Assembly: GCF_000425125.1 (NCBI RefSeq)
Contig: NZ_KE384306.1
Location: 459,705 to 523,704 of the forward strand
Source of the DNA: Paenibacillus taiwanensis DSM 18679
Lineage (GTDB): Bacteria; Bacillota; Bacilli; Paenibacillales; Paenibacillaceae
DNA length: 64,000 nt
Reading direction: 5' to 3'
Shown here: positions 42,082 to 51,527 of the stretch, in pieces
How the letters are laid out: each line of letters opens with the position of its first letter
How positions within the stretch are numbered: position 1 is the first letter of the stretch
Position numbers and translations under genes: made by a program
The notes under the pieces: generated by a model
Told to the model about the DNA's origin: nothing
Seen by the model: only the letters and a program-made list of their open reading frames with translations
Databases searched by the model: none

Positions 42082-43405
42082 TGCAGAGCACGTTTGGAAT
42101 GTAGATAAATATACAGAGTTTCTCAAACACGTAGATCCTGTTCGCGTGAATGGGAAAGTAACTCAAGTTATTGGATTGACAGTAGAATCAGAAGGGCCGG
42201 ATGCCAGCATCGGTGAGGTTTGTTTTATTCATCCGAATAAAGGTAACGTCCCATTAATGGCTGAGGTGGTTGGCTTCCGCGACAATAAAGTGCTGTTAAT
42301 GCCGTTAGGTGAGCTTAACGATATTGGACCAGGCTGTGATGTTGTTGGAACAGGCAAACCATTGACCGTGCAAGTAGGCTCGGAACTTCTGGGGAAAGTG
42401 CTGAACGGACTAGGTCAGCCCCTGGATGGTTCCTTCCTGCCAACAAGGATGGCCAAATGTTCTACGTCGAACATTCCATCGAATCCGCTGAAGAGACCAC
42501 GTGTTCAAGACCCCATTGGGGTTGGTGTACGAGCCATTGATGGACTGCTAACGATTGGAAATGGACAGCGTGTTGGGATATTTGCAGGTTCTGGTGTCGG
42601 TAAAAGTACGCTGCTTGGCATGATTGCACGAAATACCGCTGCCGATGTGAACGTCATCGCTCTTGTAGGAGAGCGGGGGCGAGAGGTGCTCGAGTTTATC
42701 GAGCGGGACCTAGGGCCAGAAGGCTTGGCACGATCGGTTGTTGTGGTAGCAACATCTGATCAACCAGCACTTGTTCGTATTAAGGGTGCAGTAATTGCAA
42801 CGACGATTGCTGAATATTTTCGTGATCGTGGCATGAATGTCATGCTGATGATGGATTCTGTCACACGTTATGCAATGGCCATGCGGGAAGTAGGGCTTGC
42901 CATCGGAGAGCCACCAGCAACCCGTGGTTATACGCCTTCCGTTTTTGCAAGCTTACCGAAGCTGCTAGAGCGCAGTGGTACGGGACCGAATGGCTCGATC
43001 ACCGCATTTTACACGGTGCTTGTTGACGGGGATGACATGAACGAACCGATTGCTGATGCGGTGCGCGGGATATTAGATGGTCATATTGTACTTAATCGTA
43101 ATATCGCGCAAAAAGGCCATTTTCCGGCGATTGACATATTGGCGAGTGTAAGTCGAGTCATGAAAGATATTGTACCTGAAGAGCATCAGCTTGCAGCAGA
43201 GCAATTAAAACGTTTGTTGGCCGTGTACAGAGAATCAGAAGATCTCATTAACATTGGCGCATACCAACGAGGCTCGAATGCAGCGATCGACGAAGCGATA
43301 GAAGCGATTGATGATATTTATGGTTTTACTAAGCAGCGTATCAATGAATCGATGTCATATGAAGAAACGATTGAACGGTTGACCATGCAATTTCAAGGGA
43401 GATGA
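42071..43405 (+). CDS. fliI: Flagellum-specific ATPase FliI
   Basis: 444 aa, F1-beta-like: Walker A FAGSGVGKSTLLGMI, GERGREVLEF, Walker B VMLMMDSVTRYA, and the GEPPATRGYTPSVFASLPKLLER signature. It energises and feeds substrates to the flagellar type III export gate. Overlaps fliH by 11 bp, implying coupled translation. Confidence 0.98.
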   Translation: MKSNAEHVWNVDKYTEFLKHVDPVRVNGKVTQVIGLTVESEGPDASIGEVCFIHPNKGNVPLMAEVVGFRDNKVLLMPLGELNDIGPGCDVVGTGKPLTVQVGSELLGKVLNGLGQPLDGSFLPTRMAKCSTSNIPSNPLKRPRVQDPIGVGVRAIDGLLTIGNGQRVGIFAGSGVGKSTLLGMIARNTAADVNVIALVGERGREVLEFIERDLGPEGLARSVVVVATSDQPALVRIKGAVIATTIAEYFRDRGMNVMLMMDSVTRYAMAMREVGLAIGEPPATRGYTPSVFASLPKLLERSGTGPNGSITAFYTVLVDGDDMNEPIADAVRGILDGHIVLNRNIAQKGHFPAIDILASVSRVMKDIVPEEHQLAAEQLKRLLAVYRESEDLINIGAYQRGSNAAIDEAIEAIDDIYGFTKQRINESMSYEETIERLTMQFQGR

Positions 43406-43412
43406 GTAGCGG

Positions 43413-43859
43413 ATGCGCGCTTTTCAATACTCTTTTCAGAAAGTATTGGATCTGAAGACAAACACGAAAAAACAATCTGAGTGGATGCTTTCAGAGGCCA
43501 TTGGACATTTGCAGACGGAAGAGGATCAATTGCTGCGAGTGAAAAATGAACGTAAAGAAGCTGCCGACACTCTACAGCGTATGATTGACTCCAGCGCCCC
43601 GGCTCATGAATTGCAGCTTTGGCAGCATTATATCGCCCATATGGATTCACAGATATTTGCAGCCCATGAAAGGGTGCTGGCCGCTGAAGGGCGTGTTAGA
43701 GTCAGACAAGACAATCTGAAAGATTGCATGACAGATGAGAAGTTGTGGAAGAAAGCACGTGAGAAGGCGGAAGACCACTTTAAACAGCAACTTGCACTTA
43801 TCGAACAAAATGAAATGGACGAAATGGCGACCGTACGTTTCCATATGGCAACTCGATAG
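43413..43859 (+). CDS. fliJ: Flagellar export chaperone FliJ
   Basis: 148 aa, almost entirely coiled coil. The opening FQYSFQKVLDLKTNTKKQSEWMLSEA is the family signature. It acts like the F1 gamma stalk between FliI and FlhA. Starts 7 bp after fliI. Confidence 0.94.
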   Translation: MRAFQYSFQKVLDLKTNTKKQSEWMLSEAIGHLQTEEDQLLRVKNERKEAADTLQRMIDSSAPAHELQLWQHYIAHMDSQIFAAHERVLAAEGRVRVRQDNLKDCMTDEKLWKKAREKAEDHFKQQLALIEQNEMDEMATVRFHMATR

Positions 43860-43906
43860 AATTGTGACGGAAAAGGTTAACCGCCGCTGAAGCAGGAGGG
43901 ATGGCA

Positions 43907-44824
43907 GTGGCTAAGGAAGTTCTCGAAGATAACGGAAGTCAGTATTCAGGTTTTGAACGATTTTTGTTTTTTGCAACACCTATCTTGTTTACGATTGTGC
44001 TGCTAGTAGTCCTGCTAACGTTATTTAACGTCGATTGGCGAAATAATATTTTGAACTGGGCGCAGGATGTTCCTGTTATAAATAAAGTTCTTCCCGCTCC
44101 AGATGAGAAGGAAGCAGACAAAGACAGCAAGGACAAGAAACCGAAGGAAGCAGTTCCCACCGAAGCGGAGCAGATTGCCGACTTGAAAAAGCTTCTGGCT
44201 TCCAAAGATAACGATCTTCGTGTGTTGGCCGAGAAACGTAAAACATTAGAAGACGAAGTCAACAAATTATCGCAGCAAGTTAATCAATCGGCGCAAAAGC
44301 AAGAACAGCAGCGTGTGAATGCTGAGCAGTATGATAAGCAGGTGAAAGATCTCGCTGGCATGTACGCCAAAATGATGCCAAGCAAGGCTGCGCCTATACT
44401 AGAAAATTTGACGAAGGAAGAAATAGTTCTTGTACTGCACGCAATGAAGCAGGAAGAACGCGTCAAAATACTAGAAAAAATGAATCCCAAAACGGCTGCG
44501 GAAGCATCTATTCAATTAAAGGATGTACAGACATCTGATAATCTGAAAATTGCTGCCTTGCAAGCTCGTCTTAAGAAAAATGAAACGACAGTACCTGCAA
44601 CGACAGGTTTGGACAAAGCGCAGCTTAGCAAGACGTTCTCGAGTATGTCACCAAAGAGTGGTGCTAGCATCTTGTTGGAAACATCAAGAATTAATCCTGG
44701 GAAAGTATTGGCAGTATTAAATGCAGTGGATGACGCGACTCGCTCCAAATTGATTGATGCGATGACGGAAGCGGACAAGACAGCAACTGCAAAGCTAGTG
44801 TCCAAGTTGTTCCCGAACAAATAA
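43907..44824 (+). CDS. ylxF: YlxF / MotE-like flagellar operon protein
   Basis: 305 aa. A single N-terminal membrane helix (FLFFATPILFTIVLLVVLLTLF) is followed by a Lys/Glu/Asp-rich stretch, a coiled coil (~80-150) and an MgtE-N-like helical domain (MYAKMMPSKAAPILENLTKEEIVLVLHAM ... ILEKMNPKTAAEASIQL). Relatives (MotE, YlxF) are periplasmic or extracytoplasmic chaperones of motor parts. ATG 43901 lies directly against AGGAGGG; GTG 43907 has proper spacing and is chosen. Confidence 0.85.
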   Translation: MAKEVLEDNGSQYSGFERFLFFATPILFTIVLLVVLLTLFNVDWRNNILNWAQDVPVINKVLPAPDEKEADKDSKDKKPKEAVPTEAEQIADLKKLLASKDNDLRVLAEKRKTLEDEVNKLSQQVNQSAQKQEQQRVNAEQYDKQVKDLAGMYAKMMPSKAAPILENLTKEEIVLVLHAMKQEERVKILEKMNPKTAAEASIQLKDVQTSDNLKIAALQARLKKNETTVPATTGLDKAQLSKTFSSMSPKSGASILLETSRINPGKVLAVLNAVDDATRSKLIDAMTEADKTATAKLVSKLFPNK

Positions 44825-44861
44825 AGTAGCGGACTGCTGTGTTTGAAAGGAGGTGATATAT

Positions 44862-46163
44862 ATGTCAATGTCAGTTTCTTCAGTACCAACAGCTAATGCG
44901 GTATCCGGAGCAAGTGGCGTCTCCACAAAAGGAGGAGCAACTGATGCCGGGGTATTTTTCGCGACTTTATCACAATGTATGAATACGGGATCAACTGGGC
45001 AGGAATCAATGGCTTCTCTTATGCCGCTGGTTGCTTTTGCCGAAACAGGATCGCTAACGGATGAAGCGCTTGGTTCGCTAGATGAGCTTATTCAATCCTT
45101 GCTGGCCGCTTTACAAAACAACGAAGCACAGCTTGAATCTGATCCAGCACTGCTTGAATACCTCCAGCAATGGATAGGTCAAGCGCAAGCGTTGCTTACA
45201 CCGCTGCAAGCAGCTGTAACACCAGAGCAACAAGCATCCATCGATTTGCTCGCGAAGCAGCCTCAGACGGTTGCGTTTGTTGTGCGAGATCAACTGGAGC
45301 AAATTCAACAGTTGCTAAAACAAACAAACGCAGGCGCTGCTGGAAATGCAGCGTTAAACGAGCAGGCAGGCAAGCTGCTACAGCAATTAGGACACATTCT
45401 GAATCGTCCTGCTGTACAGACGGACGCTGGATCATTGCAAGCTGCACTACCAGCCCAAGCACAGACGGAAGTTGGTCATACAGCTGCTGTAGCTAAAGGG
45501 ACAAGTGTCAATTCACAAGCAGCGGGGCAAGGTCAATCCTTCGCCAGCTTAATGGGAGGACAGGAGTCAACAACTGCTACAGATGATGGGTTGGATCTTA
45601 ACAATCAAGTCATGACAGCAGGCCAATTCGCCATGAAAGCTGAAGGCCTAAATGCGACGAAGCAAGTTCCTGTTATTCGCGCCCAGCATTTTGCTCAAGA
45701 AATGTCTGGTTTTATGGTAAAACAAATGCTGATTACATCACGTAATGGTGTGTCTGAAGCGAAGATTACGTTGTATCCAGAAAATCTGGGACAAGTAAAT
45801 GTGCGATTGACGATGCAAAATGGACAATTGGTAGCTCAGTTTATGACAGAGCATGCTGCAGCTAAAGATATGCTGGATCAGCAAATGTCCGTGCTTCGTG
45901 GTGCACTTCAGTCACAAGGCATTCAGGTTGAGAAGCTTGAGGTAAGTCAGCAGACTTCTGCTGCTTCGGAGGCTTCCATGTCCTTCTCCATGTTCCAAGG
46001 AGACAGACAACCTAATGCGAACCAAGAACAGCGTTCTTCACGCCGTTTTGCGGGAGATGGAACGGATAAGGATAACAACGGTGAGCTGATAAATGGAGTG
46101 GACGCGGAAACGGCTCGCGCTGTTCAGTCCCTTACAGGATCATCTTTCACTGCGAGTGTGTAA
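44862..46163 (+). CDS. fliK: Flagellar hook-length control protein FliK
   Basis: 433 aa. The N-terminal region is Gln/Ala-rich and flexible. The C-terminal domain (~270-380: MLITSRNGVSEAKITLYPENLGQVNVRLTMQNGQLVAQFMTEH) is the Flg_hook substrate-switch domain that acts on FlhB. AAAGGAGGTGAT directs ATG 44862 rather than GTG 44853. It acts as a secreted molecular ruler. Compare the FliK-like YlqG at 22.2 kb. Confidence 0.92.
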   Translation: MSMSVSSVPTANAVSGASGVSTKGGATDAGVFFATLSQCMNTGSTGQESMASLMPLVAFAETGSLTDEALGSLDELIQSLLAALQNNEAQLESDPALLEYLQQWIGQAQALLTPLQAAVTPEQQASIDLLAKQPQTVAFVVRDQLEQIQQLLKQTNAGAAGNAALNEQAGKLLQQLGHILNRPAVQTDAGSLQAALPAQAQTEVGHTAAVAKGTSVNSQAAGQGQSFASLMGGQESTTATDDGLDLNNQVMTAGQFAMKAEGLNATKQVPVIRAQHFAQEMSGFMVKQMLITSRNGVSEAKITLYPENLGQVNVRLTMQNGQLVAQFMTEHAAAKDMLDQQMSVLRGALQSQGIQVEKLEVSQQTSAASEASMSFSMFQGDRQPNANQEQRSSRRFAGDGTDKDNNGELINGVDAETARAVQSLTGSSFTASV

Positions 46164-46203
46164 CAGGTTTTATTTAATCGAGTCATAAGGAGGTGTACAC
46201 ATT

Positions 46204-46728
46204 ATGACTGCGAACGCAGGTGTGGTTAACAACTTGTTGTGGCCGAACTACAGCAAAGAAAACTTGGATCGGCTCAAACCGACAGGTGAAATGAAGCAGT
46301 TGGGTAAGGATGACTTCCTTAAAATCCTGATCACACAGCTGTCAAATCAAGATCCAACTCAACCACTGCAAGATAAAGACTTTATTGCTCAAATGGCACA
46401 ATTTTCGTCTGTTGAACAGTTGACGAACATTTCTTCGCAATTGAATTTCTTACAGCAATCGCTTGGAATGTCATCTAACTTGATTGGCAAAGAGATTTCC
46501 TGGATTGCTAAAGACCAATCGACAGGGGACGGTACGGGTGAGACCGTAGTGTCATCTGGCGTCGTGGATTCGATCGTTGTGCGAGCGAATGTTCCATATG
46601 CAAAGGTTGGGGCCGCTGAAATTGAGCTGAAAGATATTACAGAGATTAAAGGGCCGCATGCTGGAAGTGGTGGCAATGGCGCTAATGCCGATGCAGGGGC
46701 CGCTGTCGGGGCGGGTGATAAGCAGTGA
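46204..46728 (+). CDS. flgD: Flagellar hook assembly protein FlgD
   Basis: 174 aa. The conserved N-terminus (LGKDDFLKILITQLSNQDPTQPLQDKDFIAQMAQFSSVEQLTN) is the hook-cap signature. It ends in a Gly/Ala-rich tail and lacks the large C-terminal Tudor/FnIII part of enteric FlgD, as is usual in Bacillota. AAGGAGGTG ribosome site. Overlaps the next gene by 4 bp. Confidence 0.95.
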   Translation: MTANAGVVNNLLWPNYSKENLDRLKPTGEMKQLGKDDFLKILITQLSNQDPTQPLQDKDFIAQMAQFSSVEQLTNISSQLNFLQQSLGMSSNLIGKEISWIAKDQSTGDGTGETVVSSGVVDSIVVRANVPYAKVGAAEIELKDITEIKGPHAGSGGNGANADAGAAVGAGDKQ

Positions 46729-47132
46729 ACTTAAAGTTCCCGATAGGTAGAATTGGTACTAACGCACCAGTTCAACCGATACAGCAGTCTTATCGCAAAG
46801 ACAACAATCAAGCGTTACATAACGGCCAAGACGTGTCGTTTAAGCAATTGCTGAATCAGGAATTAATTCGTTCAGACAAACTGAATTTCAGCCAACATGC
46901 TTCACAACGTATTCAGGAGCGTGGCTTAAAGATGACACCGGAGCTAGTCGGTAAAATGTCTGATGCGATTGAGCAAGCCGCAGCCAAGGGCTCCAAGCAA
47001 TCACTGCTGCTCATTCAAAATGCAGCTTATATCGTAAATGTTCCAACACGTACTGTTATTACAGCGCTTGATGACCCTTTTAAGCAAGGGCATGTATTCA
47101 CGGCAATTGACAGTGCGGTATGTATTGAATAA
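46725..47132 (+). CDS. Flagellar operon protein, TIGR02530-like
   Basis: 135 aa, GTG start overlapping flgD (GTGA). The core FSQHASQRIQERGLKMTPELVGKMSDAIEQAAAKGSKQSLLLI ... NVPTRTVITALD matches the family of small proteins found between flgD and flgE in Bacillota and Clostridia. The exact role is unknown; the position suggests a hook assembly factor. Confidence 0.85.
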   Translation: MNLKFPIGRIGTNAPVQPIQQSYRKDNNQALHNGQDVSFKQLLNQELIRSDKLNFSQHASQRIQERGLKMTPELVGKMSDAIEQAAAKGSKQSLLLIQNAAYIVNVPTRTVITALDDPFKQGHVFTAIDSAVCIE

Positions 47133-47229
47133 CAAAAGCAAGGCAGGCTGGACCATTCTGGAGGCCTGTGCTCATGGAACGATTGAAGTGAGCAGAATGT
47201 GATCGATTTATAAAAGGAGGAACAATTGG

Positions 47230-48051
47230 ATGATTCGTTCGATGTATTCAGGTGTTTCGGGTATGCGCGGTTTCCAAACAAAGCTGGACGTAATCGGTAA
47301 CAATATCGCTAACGTGAATACGACTGGCTTTAAAGCGGGTCGTGTCATGTTTAAGGATATTATGAGCCAGACGATGTCAGGCGTTACGGCACCTGAGGAA
47401 GGCGAGCGTGGCGGTGTAAATGCTATGCAAGTAGGCCTTGGAGTTCAAGTAGGTTCCATCGACACAGTCCACACAGGCGGTAGTGCGATGACAACAAACA
47501 AACCTCTCGATTTGCGTATTGACGGAGATGGATTTTTTGCAGTTAAGCTAAACGGTGATCAAGAGGTACCGTTTTTGACTCGTGCAGGGGATTTTCATCT
47601 GGATGCAACGCGTCAATTAGTCACATCAGACGGTTTGTTGGTGTGTGGTGCAGACGGTGGTCCAATTCAATTGGATGAAGACGTTACTGCATTTACGATC
47701 TCCCAAACAGGACAAATCATTGCAAAACGTTCGGATGGTACAACAGAAGCAACGGATCTCCAAATTGGGGTAGTTAAAGTAGTTAACCCAGAAGGTTTGG
47801 AGAAACTCGGGGGCAACTTGTACCGTACGACACCAAATGCGAACCCAGATGGTGAAATCGAAGTGGTAGCTGCTAACGATCCTACTCTTGGAACGGGTGC
47901 TATCATTTCTGGTCAACTTGAAATGTCCAACGTAGATTTGACTAACGAGTTTACTGAGATGATCGTCGCACAACGTGGATTCCAGGCGAACTCACGTATT
48001 ATTACGACGTCTGATGAAGTGCTGCAAGAAGTTGTTAATCTGAAACGATAA
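47230..48051 (+). CDS. flgE: Flagellar hook protein FlgE
   Basis: 273 aa, the short Bacillus-type hook protein. The N-terminus MIRSMYSGVSGMRGFQTKLDVIGNNIANVNTTGFK and C-terminus SNVDLTNEFTEMIVAQRGFQANSRIITTSDEVLQE form the D0 coiled coil; DLRIDGDGFFAV marks D1. B. subtilis names were once swapped (flgG), but gene order and length support hook. AAAGGAGG precedes the ATG. Confidence 0.95.
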   Translation: MIRSMYSGVSGMRGFQTKLDVIGNNIANVNTTGFKAGRVMFKDIMSQTMSGVTAPEEGERGGVNAMQVGLGVQVGSIDTVHTGGSAMTTNKPLDLRIDGDGFFAVKLNGDQEVPFLTRAGDFHLDATRQLVTSDGLLVCGADGGPIQLDEDVTAFTISQTGQIIAKRSDGTTEATDLQIGVVKVVNPEGLEKLGGNLYRTTPNANPDGEIEVVAANDPTLGTGAIISGQLEMSNVDLTNEFTEMIVAQRGFQANSRIITTSDEVLQEVVNLKR

Positions 48052-48065
48052 CATTAAGATTGCAA

Positions 48066-48115
48066 CGCCATGCCTGATAATCCTAAGCCGCTCTAGTGCG
48101 GCTTAGGAAATGGCG
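48066..48115 (+). other. Intercistronic hairpin after flgE without a T run
   Basis: TCCTAAGCCGC (48081-48091) and GCGGCTTAGGA (48098-48108) form a perfect 11-bp stem with a 6-nt loop; CGCCAT/ATGGCG (48066-48071, 48110-48115) can extend it. No U tract follows, so readthrough into swrD is expected. It more likely stabilises the abundant hook mRNA or tunes the ratio of upstream to downstream transcript. Confidence 0.6.
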
Positions 48116-48138
48116 CGGTATGAGGGGGTAGAGGGACC

Positions 48139-48363
48139 ATGATTCAAGTGACGAGATTAAACGGCTCTTCTGTATGGGTGAACGCGCTGCTAGTAGAGGC
48201 AGTTGAGGAAACGCCTGACACGTACATCACACTTTTTAACGGCAAAAAACTAATCGTCTTAGAAAAGGCCCCTGAGATCATCCGCCTTATTACTGAGTAC
48301 ATACAAAAAGTCGGTGCGGTTGGAGGTACCATCAAGTTGCAATCAACGGAGGGACAATCATGA
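48139..48363 (+). CDS. swrD: SwrD/FlbD family flagellar protein
   Basis: 74 aa: MIQVTRLNGSSVWVNALLVEAVEETPDTYITLFNGKKLIV is the full FlbD family pattern. In B. subtilis SwrD raises flagellar power and is needed for swarming. Overlaps fliL by 4 bp. Confidence 0.92.
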   Translation: MIQVTRLNGSSVWVNALLVEAVEETPDTYITLFNGKKLIVLEKAPEIIRLITEYIQKVGAVGGTIKLQSTEGQS

Positions 48364-48824
48364 AACGAATGCTGCCATGGTTGGTAACCATGCTGTTGGC
48401 CATCACGTTAATCGCGCTTGTTTTTATTATGCTGATGAATTCGACGAACAGTTCGCCGACAAAGGGCACGGACAGCGCGCAGGAAATGCAGATCAAACGG
48501 CTTAGCGCAGATGAAATTGTAGAAATGACAGCTACGATTTCGGATGTAAAAACGAATCTGGCAACTAACGATTATGTGGTACTGACTGGATTTGCATTTC
48601 AGTTGGACAGCAAGAAGACCAAGGAACAATTTGAGAAAATCAAGGATCTAAAGGTCAAGGCTGTTATCCTAAAGACGTTGGCAGATATGAAGCCGGAAGA
48701 TTTACAAGGCACTAAAGGTCAGGATCAGTTATGCGCGAAGCTGCTGGATCTGATTAACAAGACATTGCCTGAAGGTAAAGTGATTCAAGTCGATATTACT
48801 GATTTTATTATGACTCGCATCTAG
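48360..48824 (+). CDS. fliL: Flagellar basal body-associated protein FliL
   Basis: 154 aa. One N-terminal membrane helix (MLPWLVTMLLAITLIALVFIMLM) and an extracytoplasmic domain with TNLATNDYVVLTGFAFQLDSKK and the conserved C-terminal GKVIQVDITDFIMTRI. FliL rings surround and support stators. Confidence 0.95.
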   Translation: MKRMLPWLVTMLLAITLIALVFIMLMNSTNSSPTKGTDSAQEMQIKRLSADEIVEMTATISDVKTNLATNDYVVLTGFAFQLDSKKTKEQFEKIKDLKVKAVILKTLADMKPEDLQGTKGQDQLCAKLLDLINKTLPEGKVIQVDITDFIMTRI

Positions 48825-48871
48825 CATCTTACGTAGTTGATGCAGCTGATACCTGTAAGGGGGTGAAACGA

Positions 48872-49870
48872 TTGGTTGACGTTTTGTCGCAGAACGAGAT
48901 AGATGCTTTGTTAGCAGCGCTGTCTTCTGGGGAAATGGATGCGGAGGAACTGAAAAAGGAAGAAACACAGCGTAAAATCCGTTCCTACGATTTCAAGCGA
49001 GCCGTTCGTTTTTCGAAAGATCATATTCGTACATTAACACGCATCCATGAAAATTTCGCGAGATATTTAACGACCTACTTCTCAGCGCAATTGCGCACAT
49101 TTGTTCAAATTAATGTCGTTCAAGTCGAACAGTTGCCTTATGATGAGTTTATTCGTTCTATACCGAAGATGACCATTTTGAACATTTTTGAAGCAGAGCC
49201 TTTAAAGGGCCGCATGGTGCTTGAAGTTAATCCGAACGTAGCTCTAGCCATGCTTGATCGTTTACTTGGAGGCGCAGGGCTCGCACCTTCCAAGATTCAA
49301 GGTTTGACCGAGATTGAAACGACAGTTATGGAGCGTATTTTTAGCAGAGCATTTGATAGCTTGCAAGAAGCGTGGAAGACAGTGTTGGATATTCGTCCAC
49401 GTCTTGAAAGTCTGGAAACGAATCCGCAATTTATGCAGATTGTGTCTCCCAATGAAACGATTGCCCTTATATCTTTAAGCACAAAAATCGGGGATACGAC
49501 AGGCATGATTAATATATGTATTCCTCATGTCGTCATCGAGCCTATCATGCCGAAGCTGTCGGTACATCACTGGTTTGTATCTGAGAAAAAAACAAGTGAA
49601 CCGATAGAAATTGAAAAGCTGCGCGAACGTGTGTCGCGAGCAGAGCTGCCTATAGTTGCTGAATTAGGTAATTCACAAATTACAGTGCATGAGCTGATGC
49701 AGCTTTCAATTGGGGACGTCATCCCACTACGCAAAAAAGTAGAAGAGGGACTGACGATCCGTGTCGGGGATCGTGCCAAATATATTGGAACGCCAGGGAA
49801 CGTTAAAGACCGGTTAGCTGTACAAATCGAGCAAGTGGTAGAGGAAGGAGTGGAAGAGCATGACGAGTAA
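48872..49870 (+). CDS. fliM: Flagellar motor switch protein FliM
   Basis: 332 aa, the same length as in B. subtilis. The CheY-binding N-terminus (VLSQNEIDALLAAL) is followed by the CheC-like middle domain (RSYDFKRAVRFSKDHIRTL ... MLDRLLGG) and the C-terminal SpoA/FliN-like domain. It forms the C-ring with FliG and FliY. GTG 48863 is in frame, but AAGGGGGTGA spaces to TTG 48872. Confidence 0.97.
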   Translation: MVDVLSQNEIDALLAALSSGEMDAEELKKEETQRKIRSYDFKRAVRFSKDHIRTLTRIHENFARYLTTYFSAQLRTFVQINVVQVEQLPYDEFIRSIPKMTILNIFEAEPLKGRMVLEVNPNVALAMLDRLLGGAGLAPSKIQGLTEIETTVMERIFSRAFDSLQEAWKTVLDIRPRLESLETNPQFMQIVSPNETIALISLSTKIGDTTGMINICIPHVVIEPIMPKLSVHHWFVSEKKTSEPIEIEKLRERVSRAELPIVAELGNSQITVHELMQLSIGDVIPLRKKVEEGLTIRVGDRAKYIGTPGNVKDRLAVQIEQVVEEGVEEHDE

Positions 49871-51137
49871 AGAGTACTTGTCTCAGGAAGAGATCGATGC
49901 ATTGTTGAGAAAGTCAGGAGAAGATTCCGTAGAAGCAACGCCAACTCCTTCAGTTGAACAGTTTCTAACACCTTTAGAGATTGATGCGCTTGGTGAAATT
50001 GGCAACATTACGTTTGGTAGCGCCGCTACTGCGTTATCTACTTTGCTTGGTCGTAAAGTTGACATTACAACTCCAATCATCAAATTGTTAGACAAGAAAA
50101 ATCTGGAAAGCGAATTCCCGCATCCGCACGTAGCTGTTCATGTTCACTATGTGGATGGATTCCAGGGGGTAAATTCGCTTGTCATTAAGACATCAGATGC
50201 CCAGATTATTGCAGACTTGATGTTAGGTGGAGACGGACGTAACGTTGCTGGCGAATTAAATGAAATTCATATTAGTGCGGTACAAGAAGCGATGAATCAA
50301 ATGATGGGTTCATCTGCTACTTCGATGTCAACTATTTTCAATCAGTTGGTTAATATTTCCCCTCCAGGCATTGGCATTTTAAATGCTGAAAAAGGGGAAG
50401 GGAATGAGATGCTGCCGGAAGATGATGTGCTGATCAAAATATCATTCCGCTTAACGATTGGTGATCTTATTGATTCTACCATTATGCAGTTATTGACCAT
50501 TCCGTTTGCCAAAGACATGGTGAACCGCTTGATGGGTGCAGCGGAAGCTATGGCCAAGATGGAAACAGAGGCGGCAACAGCAGTTGCTGTTGAGCAACCG
50601 GTTTCTTCCGGACAGGTCCCGAATACACAGGCGCAGCCAACTGCAATGCCAAACCATTACGAGGAACATGTTGGAGGAGGATATCCGGTGAATCATGAAT
50701 CGTATCCGAATGCTCCGCAGCAACAGGCGAATATGCATGCTTCCATGAATGCACATCAAGGTTCAATGCATGGACACTATGCGGCAGCTTCAATGGGAAC
50801 AGCACCTTCACGTCCAGTGAATGTACAGCCTGTTCAATTCGCAAATTTACAAACTTCGACATATGTGCCAGCTGATGATTCAAATATAAATTTATTGTTG
50901 GACATCCCGCTAAGAGTCACAGTAGAATTAGGTAGGACACACAAACAGATTAAAGATATTTTGGAACTATCACAAGGTTCTATCATTGAATTGGACAAGC
51001 TGGCAGGCGAACCTGTGGACATTCTGGTCAACAACAAGCTGATTGCCAAGGGTGAAGTCGTCGTTATTGATGAGAACTTCGGTGTACGCGTTACAGATAT
51101 CATTAACCAGTGGGATCGCATTCAAAAACTACAATAA
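49860..51137 (+). CDS. fliY: Flagellar motor switch phosphatase FliY
   Basis: 425 aa, about 45 longer than B. subtilis FliY. The N-terminal FliM-like peptide (YLSQEEIDALLRKS) is followed by a CheC-like phosphatase with two E-x-x-N sites (LGEIGNITFGSA and VQEAMNQMMGSSA), an unusual His/Met/Gln/Asn-rich linker (~240-335), then a FliN domain (LLLDIPLRVTVELGRTHKQIKDILELSQGSIIELDKLAGEPVDI). It dephosphorylates CheY-P at the switch. Overlaps fliM by 11 bp. Confidence 0.96.
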   Translation: MTSKEYLSQEEIDALLRKSGEDSVEATPTPSVEQFLTPLEIDALGEIGNITFGSAATALSTLLGRKVDITTPIIKLLDKKNLESEFPHPHVAVHVHYVDGFQGVNSLVIKTSDAQIIADLMLGGDGRNVAGELNEIHISAVQEAMNQMMGSSATSMSTIFNQLVNISPPGIGILNAEKGEGNEMLPEDDVLIKISFRLTIGDLIDSTIMQLLTIPFAKDMVNRLMGAAEAMAKMETEAATAVAVEQPVSSGQVPNTQAQPTAMPNHYEEHVGGGYPVNHESYPNAPQQQANMHASMNAHQGSMHGHYAAASMGTAPSRPVNVQPVQFANLQTSTYVPADDSNINLLLDIPLRVTVELGRTHKQIKDILELSQGSIIELDKLAGEPVDILVNNKLIAKGEVVVIDENFGVRVTDIINQWDRIQKLQ

Positions 51138-51161
51138 AAGATTTAGGGAGGATTCTCAGCG

Positions 51162-51524
51162 ATGGCAAACCGTATTTTAATCGTAGATGATGCAGCATTC
51201 ATGCGCATGATGATTCGTGACATTTTAACTAAAAATGGTTACGAAGTCGTAGGTGAAGCAGCGGATGGTGCTCAAGCGATTGAAAAGTATAAAGAGCACA
51301 AACCAGACCTTATTACAATGGACATTACAATGCCTGAGATGGACGGCATTACAGCTTTAAAGGAAATTCGTAAGACTGACCCAAGCGCAAAAGTAATTAT
51401 GTGTTCTGCAATGGGACAACAAGCAATGGTTATCGATGCGATTCAAGCAGGAGCAAAAGACTTTATCGTCAAACCGTTCCAGGCAGATCGTGTTATTGAA
51501 GCGATTAAGAAAACGTTAGGATAA
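51162..51524 (+). CDS. cheY: Chemotaxis response regulator CheY
   Basis: 120 aa, a single receiver domain: acidic pocket VDDA, phosphorylation site Asp54 in DLITMDITMPEMDG, Ser/Ala in MCSAMG, Lys in DFIVKPFQ. CheY-P binds FliM and FliY to change rotation; in B. subtilis it promotes counterclockwise runs. Confidence 0.97.
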   Translation: MANRILIVDDAAFMRMMIRDILTKNGYEVVGEAADGAQAIEKYKEHKPDLITMDITMPEMDGITALKEIRKTDPSAKVIMCSAMGQQAMVIDAIQAGAKDFIVKPFQADRVIEAIKKTLG

Positions 51525-51527
51525 GGT

